Assembly: GCA_022385755.1 (NCBI GenBank)
Contig: MU278351.1
Coordinates: 127,594-191,593 of the forward strand
From: Trametopsis cervina
Lineage: Eukaryota; Basidiomycota; Agaricomycetes; Polyporales; Irpicaceae
DNA length: 64,000 nt
Direction of reading: 5' to 3'
Below, one piece after another: positions 1 through 11,519 of the stretch; the stretch's first letter is position 1, and the number at the start of each line of letters is the position of its first letter. The notes under the pieces are model-generated. The model was given only the letters and a program-made list of their open reading frames with translations, had not been told where the DNA came from and did no database searches. The translations under genes and the position numbers were made by a program.

Positions 1-801
1 GTATGGGGCTCGACCTGGAAAGGGATATTAAAGTCAGGGGAGTGGAGGAGGCCACAGGGAAGCGGAGGGAGGAGGCTTTGAAGGCCAGGACGAAACGCGA
101 CCGCAGATTTGACTGGCCGCGAAGACGCCATGCAGCGCCATAGGGCCGTTTCCATAGGCCTCATGAAATGCACTGGGACTGAGTTGTGGCACAGTCGTCC
201 ACCGCGTGTCCGGGAAGAGCGCAAGGGACTGCCGGACGCAGCGTTACCTCCTGGCAATACGGGTGTTGCCGGACTCGCGGAAACACGGTCCCGGCGGCCA
301 TCTCTGAGCACCGTGTGGCGAGCAGTGCGAGATTGGGCCAGAGCTCTGATGATAAGGACAGACGCGTCCTTTGGCCGCGAAGATATGCGGAAATCGAGGC
401 CGTCAAATCAACATGGCTGCAATTCATAGGCACGGCGAGTCAAGGGAAGCAAAGAGAGAGAGCGCTCACGGCCAAAAGCCCAGCCAAAGCAAGCAGGCAA
501 TCGCGTCTATCGCCGATAGACACTGGCTATGCAGAGATCGATTCGCATTCACTGACTCATTTATACACGTTCCTAGGATCGCGTCCCGCCCGTCGGATTC
601 TTTGCGAGGAGATGACTCTCAATCCCTAGCCTCCCGCGCTGAATGCGGGAATCTGCGCAACTGAGGTGTCGGAACGGAAATGTCCCATCAACGATGCATA
701 GACGCGCGGTAATGAAGGGCTACGTACACGAGACTTGCAACAGGGGCCTGCATTCCAACGTAGACTATGCTGAGATAGGTGCGGGGCAGTACCACGCCTT
801 T
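1..801. other. no supported gene
   Basis: Several short overlapping reading frames exist, but none has splice-consistent continuation or a recognisable domain. I see no RNA gene or repeat here. Confidence 0.5.
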
Positions 802-1939
802 TTAATATTCACGCCACTGACTGTCCCGGCCAGGATAGCGTGGTCCAGGCAGCTGTTGGAATATCCACCGCTCATTTTCGTACCGTCCAAAGAATTGATG
901 CGCGTTCACCCAGACGGTGAAGCTGCGGAGACTGAAGCAATACGTTCGAAGCTCCGAGGCGATCATTGGCAGGTGGGAGAACATGGGAGCAGGCGTCCAA
1001 TGCGATAGGTCCACCTGCATAACCTCAAGGCGTTTGAACTTTAGCAGCGATCGATGGATGTCATTCCTCTACACACAAACAACCTTTGTCTCAGTGGCGA
1101 CGTCAGCGGGACCATAGATGATGGCATCGCACCTCTGCGGCGGGCAGATTGAGAATCCCGAGGTACCTCATTGACTCCGCGAGGGGCGACGACGCTAGTA
1201 CGCGCAGCGAATCGGCCACGAGGTATTCGGGCACATTCTGCACGTTAAGACTGCGCAGCGTCCTGTTCACAAGTGCCAGTTCGGCGAGGTATATCGAGAA
1301 CAATGGAACGGTCTCTTCGTCCACACGGATGTTCAGTCGCCTCAGAGGGCGAAAGCGCAGATCCAGAGCGACGAACAAAGGCCCGTCGAATAACTCCACC
1401 TTGGGGAGAGCGTCCCGTGAGAGCGTGCGGTGTGTAATTTCGTCGTCTTCTGGCATCTGCAGCGTTAGAACCTGCAAATCTTTCTGGCCCTCAAGGAAGG
1501 ACATGAGCGCGTCGTCCCAGTGGAAACCCAGGTTGGCTTCCCGTAGCTGGAAAGGGATGCGTGCCGGGTCGAAAAGCCACGTGTTGGTGGATGATTCGTC
1601 ATAGAGGTATGCCGATTCCAGGTTGTGCAACGCGTTCAATACTTTGCGTACCACGTCCCACAGGTCTTCCGGCCATGGGCTCCTACTTGCCCTATGATCT
1701 TGGTATACCCACAGTCGTTTCACGTAGAGTGCTCTCTGGTGGTCCCGCGCAAGAAGGGAGATGCTGATCCTGTACACGGACGGAGGATCCCTCATGACTA
1801 TATGCTGATACAGTCGCGTTTCGGCCAGCACTTGCAGGGGCTTGGATACACGTGCCAGCGCAGGCAGGTCGCTCATTCGCGCGTGTTGCGCGATCTGCGC
1901 GCATATTTCCACAGGTAAAATCGATTTTGATGATTCCAT
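802..1939 (-). CDS. F-box-like protein, copy 1
   Basis: Two exons on the minus strand, 1939-1133 and 1068-802, joined across a 64-nt GT..AG intron, give 357 residues and sum to whole codons. The first 45 residues form an F-box-like helix pair (LPVEICAQIAQ then LPALARVSKPLQ), as in substrate receptors of SCF ubiquitin ligases. The rest is a leucine-rich region without clear repeats. The layout (long exon 1, intron, exon 2 ending in a LRTYC segment) matches the gene at 25714-26918, so the two are paralogs. The ligase role is inferred from the F-box-like start only; the substrate is unknown. Start chosen as the first ATG of the open exon, directly before the F-box. Confidence 0.8.
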
Positions 1940-3980
1940 GAGGATGCGCTTGTCCTACTCGCCCCGAACGTGAGCGTGCAATATAGCAGAGTCAAGATAA
2001 CATACCAGTTTTGGGGCGTCGATGTTCGATTTCCGGTATACTCTCGCGTAGGGTACTGTTTCCCAAAATTAGAACAGTTGAGTTGCTTCGGATAGCTAGA
2101 GAGCGTACGTGACGAGGTGGTGGTTGTGGGCAGAGTTCTCTTGGTTATGTGGCCACCAAAGTGGCGCTCTACTATGGCCGGGGGTTAACGCAACGTTTTC
2201 GTAACTCCGTGGCCTTTGCGTCAGTCCCTATGCGTATTCCGTGAAACTTAGATCGTTCGATATGTTGACTTCTTCTCCATCGACACTGAATATATGATGA
2301 TTTTTGGTGAAGAATAGCGGGCCACAAAGAGCAGATCGCGAGGGGCCTTGTAAAGTGGTGGGCGTTCGTGAAAATGGTCACGTGCAGGCAAGTAATATTA
2401 GGGTCTGATCAAGCACGATTCACCTTCGTTTATATACCAATCTCTTCCAGCAGGTATGGTCTCTTTTGCTCATTTGTCGAGGCTCAACATACAGGGCTGA
2501 ACTCATGTTCTCTTTTCACCTGTGTGCAGCACCTCCGTGTGACAACACACTGGGCACCGCGCTGCGCAATCAACGCGCATCCGTTACGACGAAGATGACT
2601 GGACCTCGCAAATGGCAGCGATGACAAGTCACGTCCATGATACATCCTAACTCGGTGGACGTCAACACTCGTTTCAACGGACGACCGCCCTCAACCAGCG
2701 CGGCCAGATGGACGCGTCTTACGTCGGTGGAGGACACCAGCGCATATGCACTGCACGCGTTGCGACGTACCTTGCATTAGCGCACAAGGCTAGCCACGGA
2801 ACAGGCGCGACCCCAAGCAAGGACCAAGGACAGACGTGGAACGAGGATACCGATCCCTCGCATGACTGGCAACAATATTAATTGTCACGAGTGAGACGAG
2901 GCGCGATGCACATGGCAAGCGCAAGGTAGGTGTGCGTACCCTAGTTCTCAGAATAGGAGAGGTAGAGGCGGTAGAGAGTGTGTATGTTAATGGAGGACAT
3001 GCGGCCAGATTAGTAGGCGCGACCCATAACCAAAGAGTCCAGAGAGGTTCCTAGTAATGTTCTAACGATATGTTTGCAGATTCCATACCTCAGAATTGTG
3101 TGAAATGCGTTGCAGAATCGTTTGGCGCAAAATTGGATTTACTCCGATTTTTATTTTATTTTTTGGAGCATCGATACCACTTGAGGGGCGAACTTTTGGC
3201 CAACCCGATCTAGCGCCGACCTGCCCCAAAACCCGAGGATATAACTGACTATTTCGCCGGAATTTGGTATATAACACTGTGCCAGTTGTCCGGGGGCCTA
3301 GCCTTACCACGGTGTTACGTTCAGTATGCGCAATTAGTCTCCCCTGTCATTCATGGTTGTCAGTTTGTCAATCGGGGCATGCCAGGCCTTTACATATGCT
3401 ATAGCCATAATGTGCACTCGGCTTTATGGCATACACATCCCATCAGCGTAGATCTCTTTGGAATGTGACATTCAGAGGTCCAAAACAATTCTTTCACGTC
3501 CTCATACCTTCGTCCCTCATGCGTATGCCTTAAAAACTGAGTAGAACGATGCCTTACAAGTCAAGCAGCACGCAATAAAGCACTCAGATTTTTTCTGCTT
3601 TTTTACGACGGAGATCACACAGAATCCGTGAATTTGAGGATTCATGAGAACCCCCAGAGTACCGGTGACAAGTAGTGACAGTATCGCGTCACAAGCTCTA
3701 TTCTGTCTCAGACTACTATACCATCGTGGACGTTTGTCTGAACACGACGTGTACTGTTCGAACATGTAGAACGGGTAGCGATGCATTGCGACTGAAGCAA
3801 GCAACTGCGTGAAGTGAACAACACAAACAATCTAAAGCCAGTAGCAAAAGTCATAGTAAGTCGCGTTTCGACTTCCTTACCGAAAAGGTAGCCCCATATG
3901 CGGCGGCTCTTAGTCCCACCCGCTTGATCATCATCTTTCACCTTTCCCTCACCGACCACGCTCACTTTACGCGTCTTACC
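1940..3980. other. intergenic, no supported gene
   Basis: About 2 kb between divergently placed genes. Short open frames exist on both strands, but none continues across plausible introns or resembles a family. The frames at 3517-4217 on the minus strand are antisense shadows of the EB1 gene. Confidence 0.5.
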
Positions 3981-5028
3981 ATGGGTGAATCGAGGACAGA
4001 GCTCATTGCGTGGATCAACGAGCTTCTGCAGGTGAACTACACCAAGATTGAGCAATGCGGGACAGGAGGAGCGTACTGCCAGATCATGGACTCGATATAC
4101 GGCGAGTGACGCGGTACAGTGCAGGTTGTACTCACGTCTGATACGACTCAACACCCACGCAGGCGATGTCCCCATGGCGAGAGTGAAAATGAATGCCAAA
4201 CATGAGTACGAATTCATAGCGAATTACAAGATTCTACAAAACGTGTTCCGAGCGAAGAAGATCGACAAGGCGCGTACTGCGTTTGAACGTTCGCTTTCCC
4301 TCACGCTGACGGGCCATATAGCCCATTCCTGTCGATAAGCTTGTGAAATGCAAGATGCAGTACGTCCCAGGCCCAGTTCACACGCCGCTCTACCCGCTCT
4401 GATGTACGCCTTATCGCTGGTTCTGCCAGAGACAACCTCGAGTTCCTACAGTGGGTAAAACGATTCTGGGATTCCAACTACGGCGGTCAGGGATATGACG
4501 CCGTCGGCAGGCGACGTGGTGCGCCCACCGACACCCCAGCCACGATTGCTCCGCTCGCCACCGCCCGTACAACAGGCGGTCTGGTCGCTGGCGCTCCTCG
4601 GGCTGGCGGCAGGACGCCTGTGAGCGGACATCGATCCGCATCGACACAGCCGAACGAAGCCGTGCAGAATCTTCAAGCACAGCTGCGGGATATGAGTACA
4701 CATCTGGAGGGGCTGGAGAAGGAACGCGACTTCTACTTTGCGAAAGTGAGTATTCGCTTTTGTTCGGACGTTACTTGTCGTTGGTGTGATCACGTGATCG
4801 CTCACCCATGCCGTAGCTCCGTGACATAGAAATCCTTGTGCAGCAACAGATGGAAGTGCTGGAATCGGAAGGGAAAGACGACGTCGTCTTACGCGACATC
4901 CAGAAAATCCTTTACTCGACCGAGGTAAGACATTTCTGTCTTTCTGAAGGTTCTGTAGCTCATCCTACTTTATGCAGGATGGTTTCGAGGTGCCTGAACA
5001 GGCAGTTGACGAGGAGGAAACCTTCTAA
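3981..5028 (+). CDS. EB1: EB1-family microtubule plus-end-tracking protein
   Basis: Six exons (3981-4101, 4163-4269, 4322-4359, 4430-4745, 4817-4924, 4978-5028) sum to 741 nt and give 246 residues. The N-terminal calponin-homology domain (about residues 1-105) starts [13 protein letters not shown] and contains [10 protein letters not shown], and later [15 protein letters not shown] Ser/Thr/Pro-rich linker follows. The C-terminal EB-homology coiled coil reads [15 protein letters not shown] then RDIEILVQQ, and the protein ends in acidic residues and EETF. Most EB1 proteins are 240-300 residues, so it is full length. The family binds growing microtubule ends and recruits partners through the C-terminal domain. 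Introns 1 and 2 keep frame only with GC donors (GCGAGT at 4102 and GCGCGT at 4270). The start is the only ATG that gives the conserved N-terminus. Confidence 0.96.
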
Positions 5029-5417
5029 TCATCTTTTTTATCTACATAGCCATCCCTCAACACCGAAGAGTAGTATACATTTTAGTCCTCAATCTGGCAT
5101 CTTCCTTTCCACTGCACCCATATTGTCTTTTTCTGTCGGCTGGACGGAACCATTCACATTCACTGCCTCAACCCATCTCTCAATCACAATGAAGGAGTTC
5201 AATACCTAATGCAGATGTTGCGAACAGTGATGGTATTGACTATCGTACATCTAGATGGCGGTCATGATCGAATGTCGGAGTAATGATGCGTGTAAAAAAG
5301 TGTTCGTGAGGCTCGTGAATGCGCTATTGCTACATAAGATTAAGTTAAAACGTTCTCTTCCACAGAATCGTAAAAATTCCAGGCCGTTTTCTTTTGTGTT
5401 CATATAAGGTTCCGTGA
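5029..5417. other. intergenic between convergent genes
   Basis: The 3' flanks of EB1 (+) and the MFS gene (-), moderately AT-rich. No gene seen. Confidence 0.5.
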
Positions 5418-7083
5418 TTAAACGCGAATTCTTATTCTTGAGTCGATGCGCAGTCTCGACCAGAGCATGAAGAACGATCCGACCATGACGGAGGTCCCGC
5501 TAAGCACGATCATCCCAATATACGAACCGTGGCATAGCTTCAACAGCGCACCCGCAGCGGGCTCGCCAGCCAATGACCTGCATCAATACGACATCATCAG
5601 CGTCTGCGGGCGACAGCGAGCGATGCGAGCCCTTGCGAACCGCGGATGCTCTTTTGTATTACCAAACGAGAGAAAGAGTACTCACGGGAACGCGAGGATG
5701 CTATACAGCATTCCGATGCGCATGCCGATTTCGCGGATGTGGGAGATCTGGGCAATGCATGGCACGATGAGCGCATTGAACGCGCCGGAGAAGAAGCCGT
5801 ACACGGCGGCGTAGAGCATGATGGACACGAGCGTGTTCGCGAATGACCAGAACACGAGCGTGGAAAGCCCCGTGAGGAACGCGCACGGCACGAGCAAGTT
5901 AAACCTTCCGAAGCTGTCGGAGAGCACGGCGGGCAGGATGCGTCCCACTGTGCCGCCTGCGTTGAGCACGGCCAAGACGTAGAACGCGGTCGTCGGGTTG
6001 ATGTTGCGCGTGACGGCGTACGTAACTATGTAGAAGTTGGGTATAAAGAGACCTGGGGCGCGGTATGAGCGTGAAAACGACAGGCTTTGTGGCGAAGCAC
6101 CTACCGAGAGAAACAAACATACTGCCGATAACGAGAAGCATGAACTTCGCGTCGCAGAAATGTTTGAGCTGGAACCAGGATTCCGTCGGCGGTAATCGAG
6201 TTAGTCGGCTGTTGACCAGCGCGCATGCAGTGGAGCATAGCGCGAGAGCAATAAAGCCGGAGATACGGACACCCCACTGAAATCCACATGCTGTGAACAG
6301 CCGTTGCAGCATAATGGGATATACGACCCCTCCTACAATTCAAGAAGGTCAGTCAGGCACAGAAGGGGGATCTATATAGCAGGCACGCACCCACGCCGGA
6401 CCCAGCAAGAGCAATTCCGAGGGCGGTAGCCCGGTACTTGCGAAAGTGTGTAGATATCGCCGACAGCGACGGGTAGAATCTAAACGAACCCAATCAGGCT
6501 GCAATTCAGTCATATAGGCGTTCTTGACTGACAGGAGACCGACACCTAGGCCAAAAAGGACACCCTGTCCGAGAATGTACTGGTAGTATTCCTTGCAGAC
6601 ACTTGTGATCATGATGCTGAATACGAGTATCGCCGTCCCTGGAATCATCAGTACGCGAGGTCCATACGCGTCGAAGAATCGCCCGACGAAGCCGCCCTGA
6701 GAGATCGCTGTCAACAAGCCGCGATATCCCATATCCGTGATACAACGCACCGAGAAGAAGAAGACCCAGAGCTGCAGCGCGCCAATCCATGAGATAGTTG
6801 AAGGCGGCAGATGTGACAGCTGATGCTCCGAGTACCATGTTTGAAAGGTCCCGAAGGACGTCAGTTGCCCGAACGTGCATAACAGCGCGAGAAACGCGCC
6901 GCCGACAGTGAGCCATGCACGCCAGCCCCCATCTGGGTATGCAGTCTCGACCGACGCAAGCGAGCCCAGCTCGTGTTCGTGTTCCACAGACGGGTCCTCG
7001 GTGTGCTCCGACTTGTCCATGTGCGATATCCCAGAGGAGTAGGTAGACAACGCGTCTGCCTTCTCGAGGTCGGGCGGTGACAT
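5418..7083 (-). CDS. MFS transporter, monocarboxylate-porter type
   Basis: Six exons on the minus strand (7083-6751, 6696-6533, 6479-6391, 6332-6105, 6052-5686, 5577-5418) sum to 1341 nt, 446 residues, all with GT..AG introns. A hydrophilic N-terminus of about 48 residues precedes the phrase PDGGWRAWLTVGGAF, the conserved start of helix 1 in fungal monocarboxylate-transporter-like MFS proteins. Later helices include GVLFGLGVGLLFYPS, the FRKYRATALGIALAGSG loop and GRFNLLVPCAFLTGLS, giving about 12 membrane segments. Such proteins sit in the plasma membrane and move small organic acids or other solutes; the substrate here cannot be read from sequence. Length is typical and no domain is missing. 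Confidence 0.93.
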
Positions 7084-9283
7084 GGGGATGAAGCAAGAGG
7101 CGAGCGGCGGGTATGGGAACAGCTGAGTGTCGCGATACCAGATGGCGAGCCTTTATGCAACTCAGTGACAGCCGTCAGTCGTCCTTGCAAATTCCCGTAA
7201 TCGGAGCAAGCACGCAACGCAAATACGCAAGCCGGGACACCTGCTCGTCCAGATTACCATTGCGAGATTGTACCAGGAAACAGAAGGTCCACGGGGACAG
7301 GCCGCAGCCAGCTCCGACTGCAGAGCGGATCACATGCCCTAATGCGGTATGCAGTCGATTGTGTTCGCCGTTTCGTGAGGCTGCTCGACGGCTCCGGCTG
7401 GTAGAGCGGCGATTTTCCGCGCACGTCGGAAGGTTACGCTATGCGATGGCGGTGATACCACAGTGCGCAAGCTAATTGAGCGAGTTCTCTGCAAGTCGGC
7501 ATAGTCTCATGGTATGAAATCGCTACGGTGCTGCACACAAAAGACCGAGGCTCCACGGCGTTTGGCATATCTGGTCCTGGCCATATGGATGATGTGTCAA
7601 TCAGCGAGCCAAAAACAGAGGCCGGGATATGGAGACAGACTTACGGCGGGAACTCGCGCATCGCATGCGACGGCTGCGGCGGTGAATGGTGGCTGTCGGG
7701 TTGTGAGGCGCCCCGCTGCGGTGTATGCTGAAGCGAAGAAAGAACTTACTACGAGAATCGGAAAGTGGAAGCGGTACAGCCATGTTGTTGCGACTAGTGC
7801 TATGGTAGCCTCATTCCTCCGGTGATGGAATTGAGTTAGCGTTTGGCAAGAGTGGGAGATATGACACGTGACCCATGTCATTGTGCATCAAGAATATATC
7901 TTGACTTGGCTTGAGCTCGTCTTTACTAGTAAATACAGTAGGAATCGTGGATAGAGCAGTTGTGCACCTCGTATATATAGATGCGATGCACGCCAGTCGA
8001 TCGCGTTGCATTTCCCATTGACGATACCTTCCCTTCCAGTCAGGCCAGTCAGGCAACGAGGCCCAGGCTTTTCCAATTATCACAGGATGCTCATCCGCAA
8101 TCTGCAATCAGCAGTTCTGGAAATGAACAGATGACGTGCCAGCAGTGGTTGAGACGTGGTTCTCAGCGTCAGACCGAGGGTGATTGGGTGAGCTGGTCGT
8201 GGAATGAGTAGATAAGCTGCCATTACTGGCATGAAAGGATGGTGGACAGCATTGAGGACAGTTCCATACCTACGTGCTGGCTACACGATAGCAAGAAAGT
8301 AGCTGGCTGATGAGTAGAGCTGAAGGTCAACGGTGTGGTGACCCTGCCAAAGCTGTAGGATGGGGCCTAGAAAGCTAGGTTAACACCAAAATCAAACTTG
8401 ATATTCATGCCATCGAGGCTGACCACACAACAACATGCCTGTCTTCGCATGACTCATCCGATCTGTCAATGAGCCTTCCTCCTCACAGGGTGTCCCGTGC
8501 ACACTTCAGCCTTGATGTGCCTAACATTGCTGGTGCTGGTGCTGGTGCTGGTTCAGCTGCGCGACCATATTGACTTTGATCGTTCCATTTGGGCTGGGAA
8601 ATATAAGCTAGCCGATGTTTGCGTCCGAAGGAGGCTGGATGCACTGAGCATGCGCCTGCTAGGGGCGGATCCCGTCGCATTCACTTGTCAGCTCCGTCAG
8701 AAGGAGTGACTATAGCTGGCCGACATTGTAGAATTTAACCATGTGGTTGGGGAAAATTGTAGTGGGCAAGGCCGCATGAAGTCTCTTGCCCTGAACAAAA
8801 TTGACTTGCACGCTAGGATTCGAAGAGAGCATACAGTCAGTGAGCGCAGCAACATCCAAATTAGCAACTCACCACCTTCGAAGAGAAAATGCCTCAGTAT
8901 CTCTCCCGCGCACGCTGTGAAGAGGGCTGCTAAGGGTGCAGGATCAAGTCCAGATGCTCACTGAGTTCAGGCTCGCACCAATCTTTCCACATGAGTGAGT
9001 ACACCTGCCGCTATGGCCGTGGTTTTCCTCATCCTGAGCTGCGGCAGTTATAAGGTGTGCATGTGGTTCGTAGTGCGCACATTAAACATACACACATTAA
9101 ACATGTGGATGGTATGGTACAGTAGGAAGTATCGACCTGGTAGTCACGATCTGTCACTGTCACAAATACACGTGACCGTAATGTGACTACTACGTGTCTG
9201 TGTGTCACTCTCAGATTTACAGTCCATTTCCCGCAGCTACCACCTATCGGTCACCGTATCCTATATCTCATACTACAGCAGAA
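7084..9283. other. intergenic, no supported gene
   Basis: About 2.2 kb between divergent genes. Only short frames without family resemblance were found. It contains a small hexanucleotide microsatellite (listed separately). Confidence 0.45.
8529..8552. repeat. hexanucleotide microsatellite (GCTGGT)x4
   Basis: Four perfect tandem copies of GCTGGT in a non-coding stretch. They create Val-Leu or Ala-Pro runs in spurious reading frames. Confidence 0.9.
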
Positions 9284-11000
9284 ATGGCCGAACCCACGAA
9301 AGCGGAGACAGAACAAGTGTTCAAAATCTTGAAGTCGCAAAAGGCCAACAAGGTTAGTTCTCCAAACACTTCTCCATCGGACGTTCTGAAGGAAATCTAG
9401 ATGTGTTTCGATTGCCAAGCTAGAAATCCGACATGGTCGAGTGTGACGTTCGGTGTCTACATCTGTCTCGAGTGCTCGAGCAACCACCGGAACATGGGTG
9501 TCCACATCTCCTTCGTGCGGTGCGTCCGTACTATCAGTTGGCGGGTGACCTGCAACTGAGATCTCTTGCAGATCGACGAACCTGGACAGTTGGCAGCTGA
9601 ACCAACTGAGAACGATGAAAGTGGGCGGGAATGCTTCTGCCACCGACTTCTTCAACAAACACGGCGGCGCGACGCTCCTGGCGGACTCGGACACGAAGAA
9701 GAAGTATTCGAGTCGCGTTGCGGAGCTGTACAAGGAGGAACTTGCCAAGAGGGTAAAGGACGACATCGCGAAGTATGTTGTTGGAGCTGTCTACTCTTTC
9801 GATGCTTCTTACATCTCAGCAGGTACCCGACACGTATATTTGTGGAAGGAATGGACGCAGCGGCGACACCCGCTACTGGTGCAGCCGCTGGTGGAGACGA
9901 GGACGACTTTTTCTCCTCGTGGGACAAACCCGCCGCGAAACCCGCCGTCTCAGCGCCGTCGACCCCCGCTAGCATACCTGTCATCGGCCGCTCTGCGTCT
10001 GCCGCCTCAGCACCTCGTACGATCAGCTCATCATCGCTCCGCTCCAACACTACCCCAGGTTCAAGATCGGGCTCGAAGCTCGGTGCCTCGCGTTTGAACT
10101 CATCCCCTGCCACCCCTGCAGCATCCACCGCCGGCTCTGTGAGCGCCACAGGGAAGAAATCCAAGCTTGGTGGACTGGGCGCGAAGAAGGCCGCCGCTCC
10201 GATCGACTTTGCCGAAGCAGAGCGCAAGGCTGCGGAGGAGGCGGAGCGAATCAAGCAGCTTGGGTATGATAGGGAAAGGGAGCGCCAGGAGGAAGAGGAG
10301 AGAGTAAAGAAGGCCGCTGAGGACGCGAAGATCGCGTTGGTTTCCCGCGCACATGCGTCGTCATCTAACGGCAAAGCAGCAGCAACAGCAGCAACGCCTG
10401 TTCAGACTAAACCGCTAGGGAATGCTCAGGACCTGGAACGACTGGGCATGGGCATGAAGAGGCTCGGATTTGGCGCAGTTCCTGCTGCACCTACTCCCAG
10501 GGCAAGGTATGTAGTTATGATTCTCATGCGGATCCTCCGCCTCATCTCCGTGCATCACCACAGCTCGGCCGATATCGATGCGCCTACGACTGCGCGCGAG
10601 AAGTTTGGTAACCAGAAAGCGATCTCGTCGGACATGTACTTTGGACGGAACTCGTACGACCCCAGCGCGGTGAGCGAGGCGCAGACGAGGCTGCAGTCGT
10701 TCACGGGCGCGACGTCGATCTCGTCGAACCAGTACTTTGGGCGCGAGGAGGACGAGACGCAGGGGATGCCGGGGGGCGGTGAGGGCGTGCTTGCCGACGG
10801 GACGCTGTCGAACTTAGAAATGTCTGCGCGGGACGCAGTGTCGCGCATCCTCGCGAACCCAGATGTGCAGAATGCGGCGGAGTCGATTCGAGCCGGGGCG
10901 CTGAAGGTGGGTTCAGGGCGTCGTGCGGGATTCGGTGTTCGGGCTGACGTGTGGTATTTCACAGCTTTCAGACTATCTTGCTCAGATGTCAGAGCGGTAG
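9284..11000 (+). CDS. GLO3: ArfGAP of the Glo3 / ArfGAP2-3 type
   Basis: Six exons (9284-9352, 9401-9519, 9572-9772, 9823-10506, 10564-10906, 10965-11000) sum to 1452 nt, 483 residues. The N-terminal ArfGAP zinc finger has the CxxC-x16-CxxC pattern (CFDC ... CLEC), followed by [13 protein letters not shown], which carries the arginine finger. The middle is Ser/Ala/Pro-rich, then comes a charged helix ([16 protein letters not shown]). Two copies of the Glo3 signature, ISSDMYFGR and ISSNQYFGR, follow, and the C-terminus is [11 protein letters not shown]. Glo3 proteins stimulate GTP hydrolysis on Arf1 during COPI-vesicle formation at the Golgi. Length matches yeast Glo3. The last coding exon has only 36 nt. 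A decayed copy of the 3' end lies at about 14050-14430. Confidence 0.96.
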
Positions 11001-11519
11001 GGCGTTGGCAGGACGATTGTACCCGTGTTCGTCTCGCATGTTATCTTACTGGAATAGGAGTATGCAATATGAGATGGTGTATCCGCGACTGTATATGGAT
11101 ATTTATTGTCAATTACATCCAGCATCGGGACCGATGATCAGGAGCTGCTGTGTAATGCGATAAAATCACCAAACAACCAGTTGAGTTTCTCATAAGACCA
11201 ACCCTTCCCCATCGACGGCGAGCAACCGGGACGCTGTCTGGGGTACCTTGATCATTGGCTTAAACGCAAGTATCACCAATGCAATGCTGGGAGTACCGTG
11301 TAAGATAGCAAGAGGATGCAGCACACTCGTGGGGATCGCATATCCTACAAAGACCGATAGAAAGTATAGTAGCTGGGCTGACTCACCGGGGATACGTCTC
11401 GAGATTTACAAACATACCAAGCCTAGGGCCCGCCACTCAATGTATCCAACATTGTCTACACCCAATCGATAGATTACATTGATAAATTATTGGACCGATC
11501 CAACGATAGATTGTGACGA
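11001..11519. other. 3' flank of ArfGAP gene, no gene
   Basis: Non-coding. The first 160 bases downstream of the ArfGAP stop are also represented in the diverged copy near 14260-14430. Confidence 0.5.

Noticed and set aside
3708..4217. 169-codon minus-strand frame overlapping EB1
   Set aside because: Antisense to the conserved calponin-homology exons; no homology of its own.
9652..10374. 240-codon minus-strand frame antisense to the ArfGAP gene
   Set aside because: An antisense shadow of a Ser/Ala-rich coding exon, with no independent features.
9566..11137. 523-codon open frame over the ArfGAP locus
   Set aside because: Part of it is the real exon 4, but it runs through introns at both ends. 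The six-exon model reproduces the zinc finger and Glo3 motifs.
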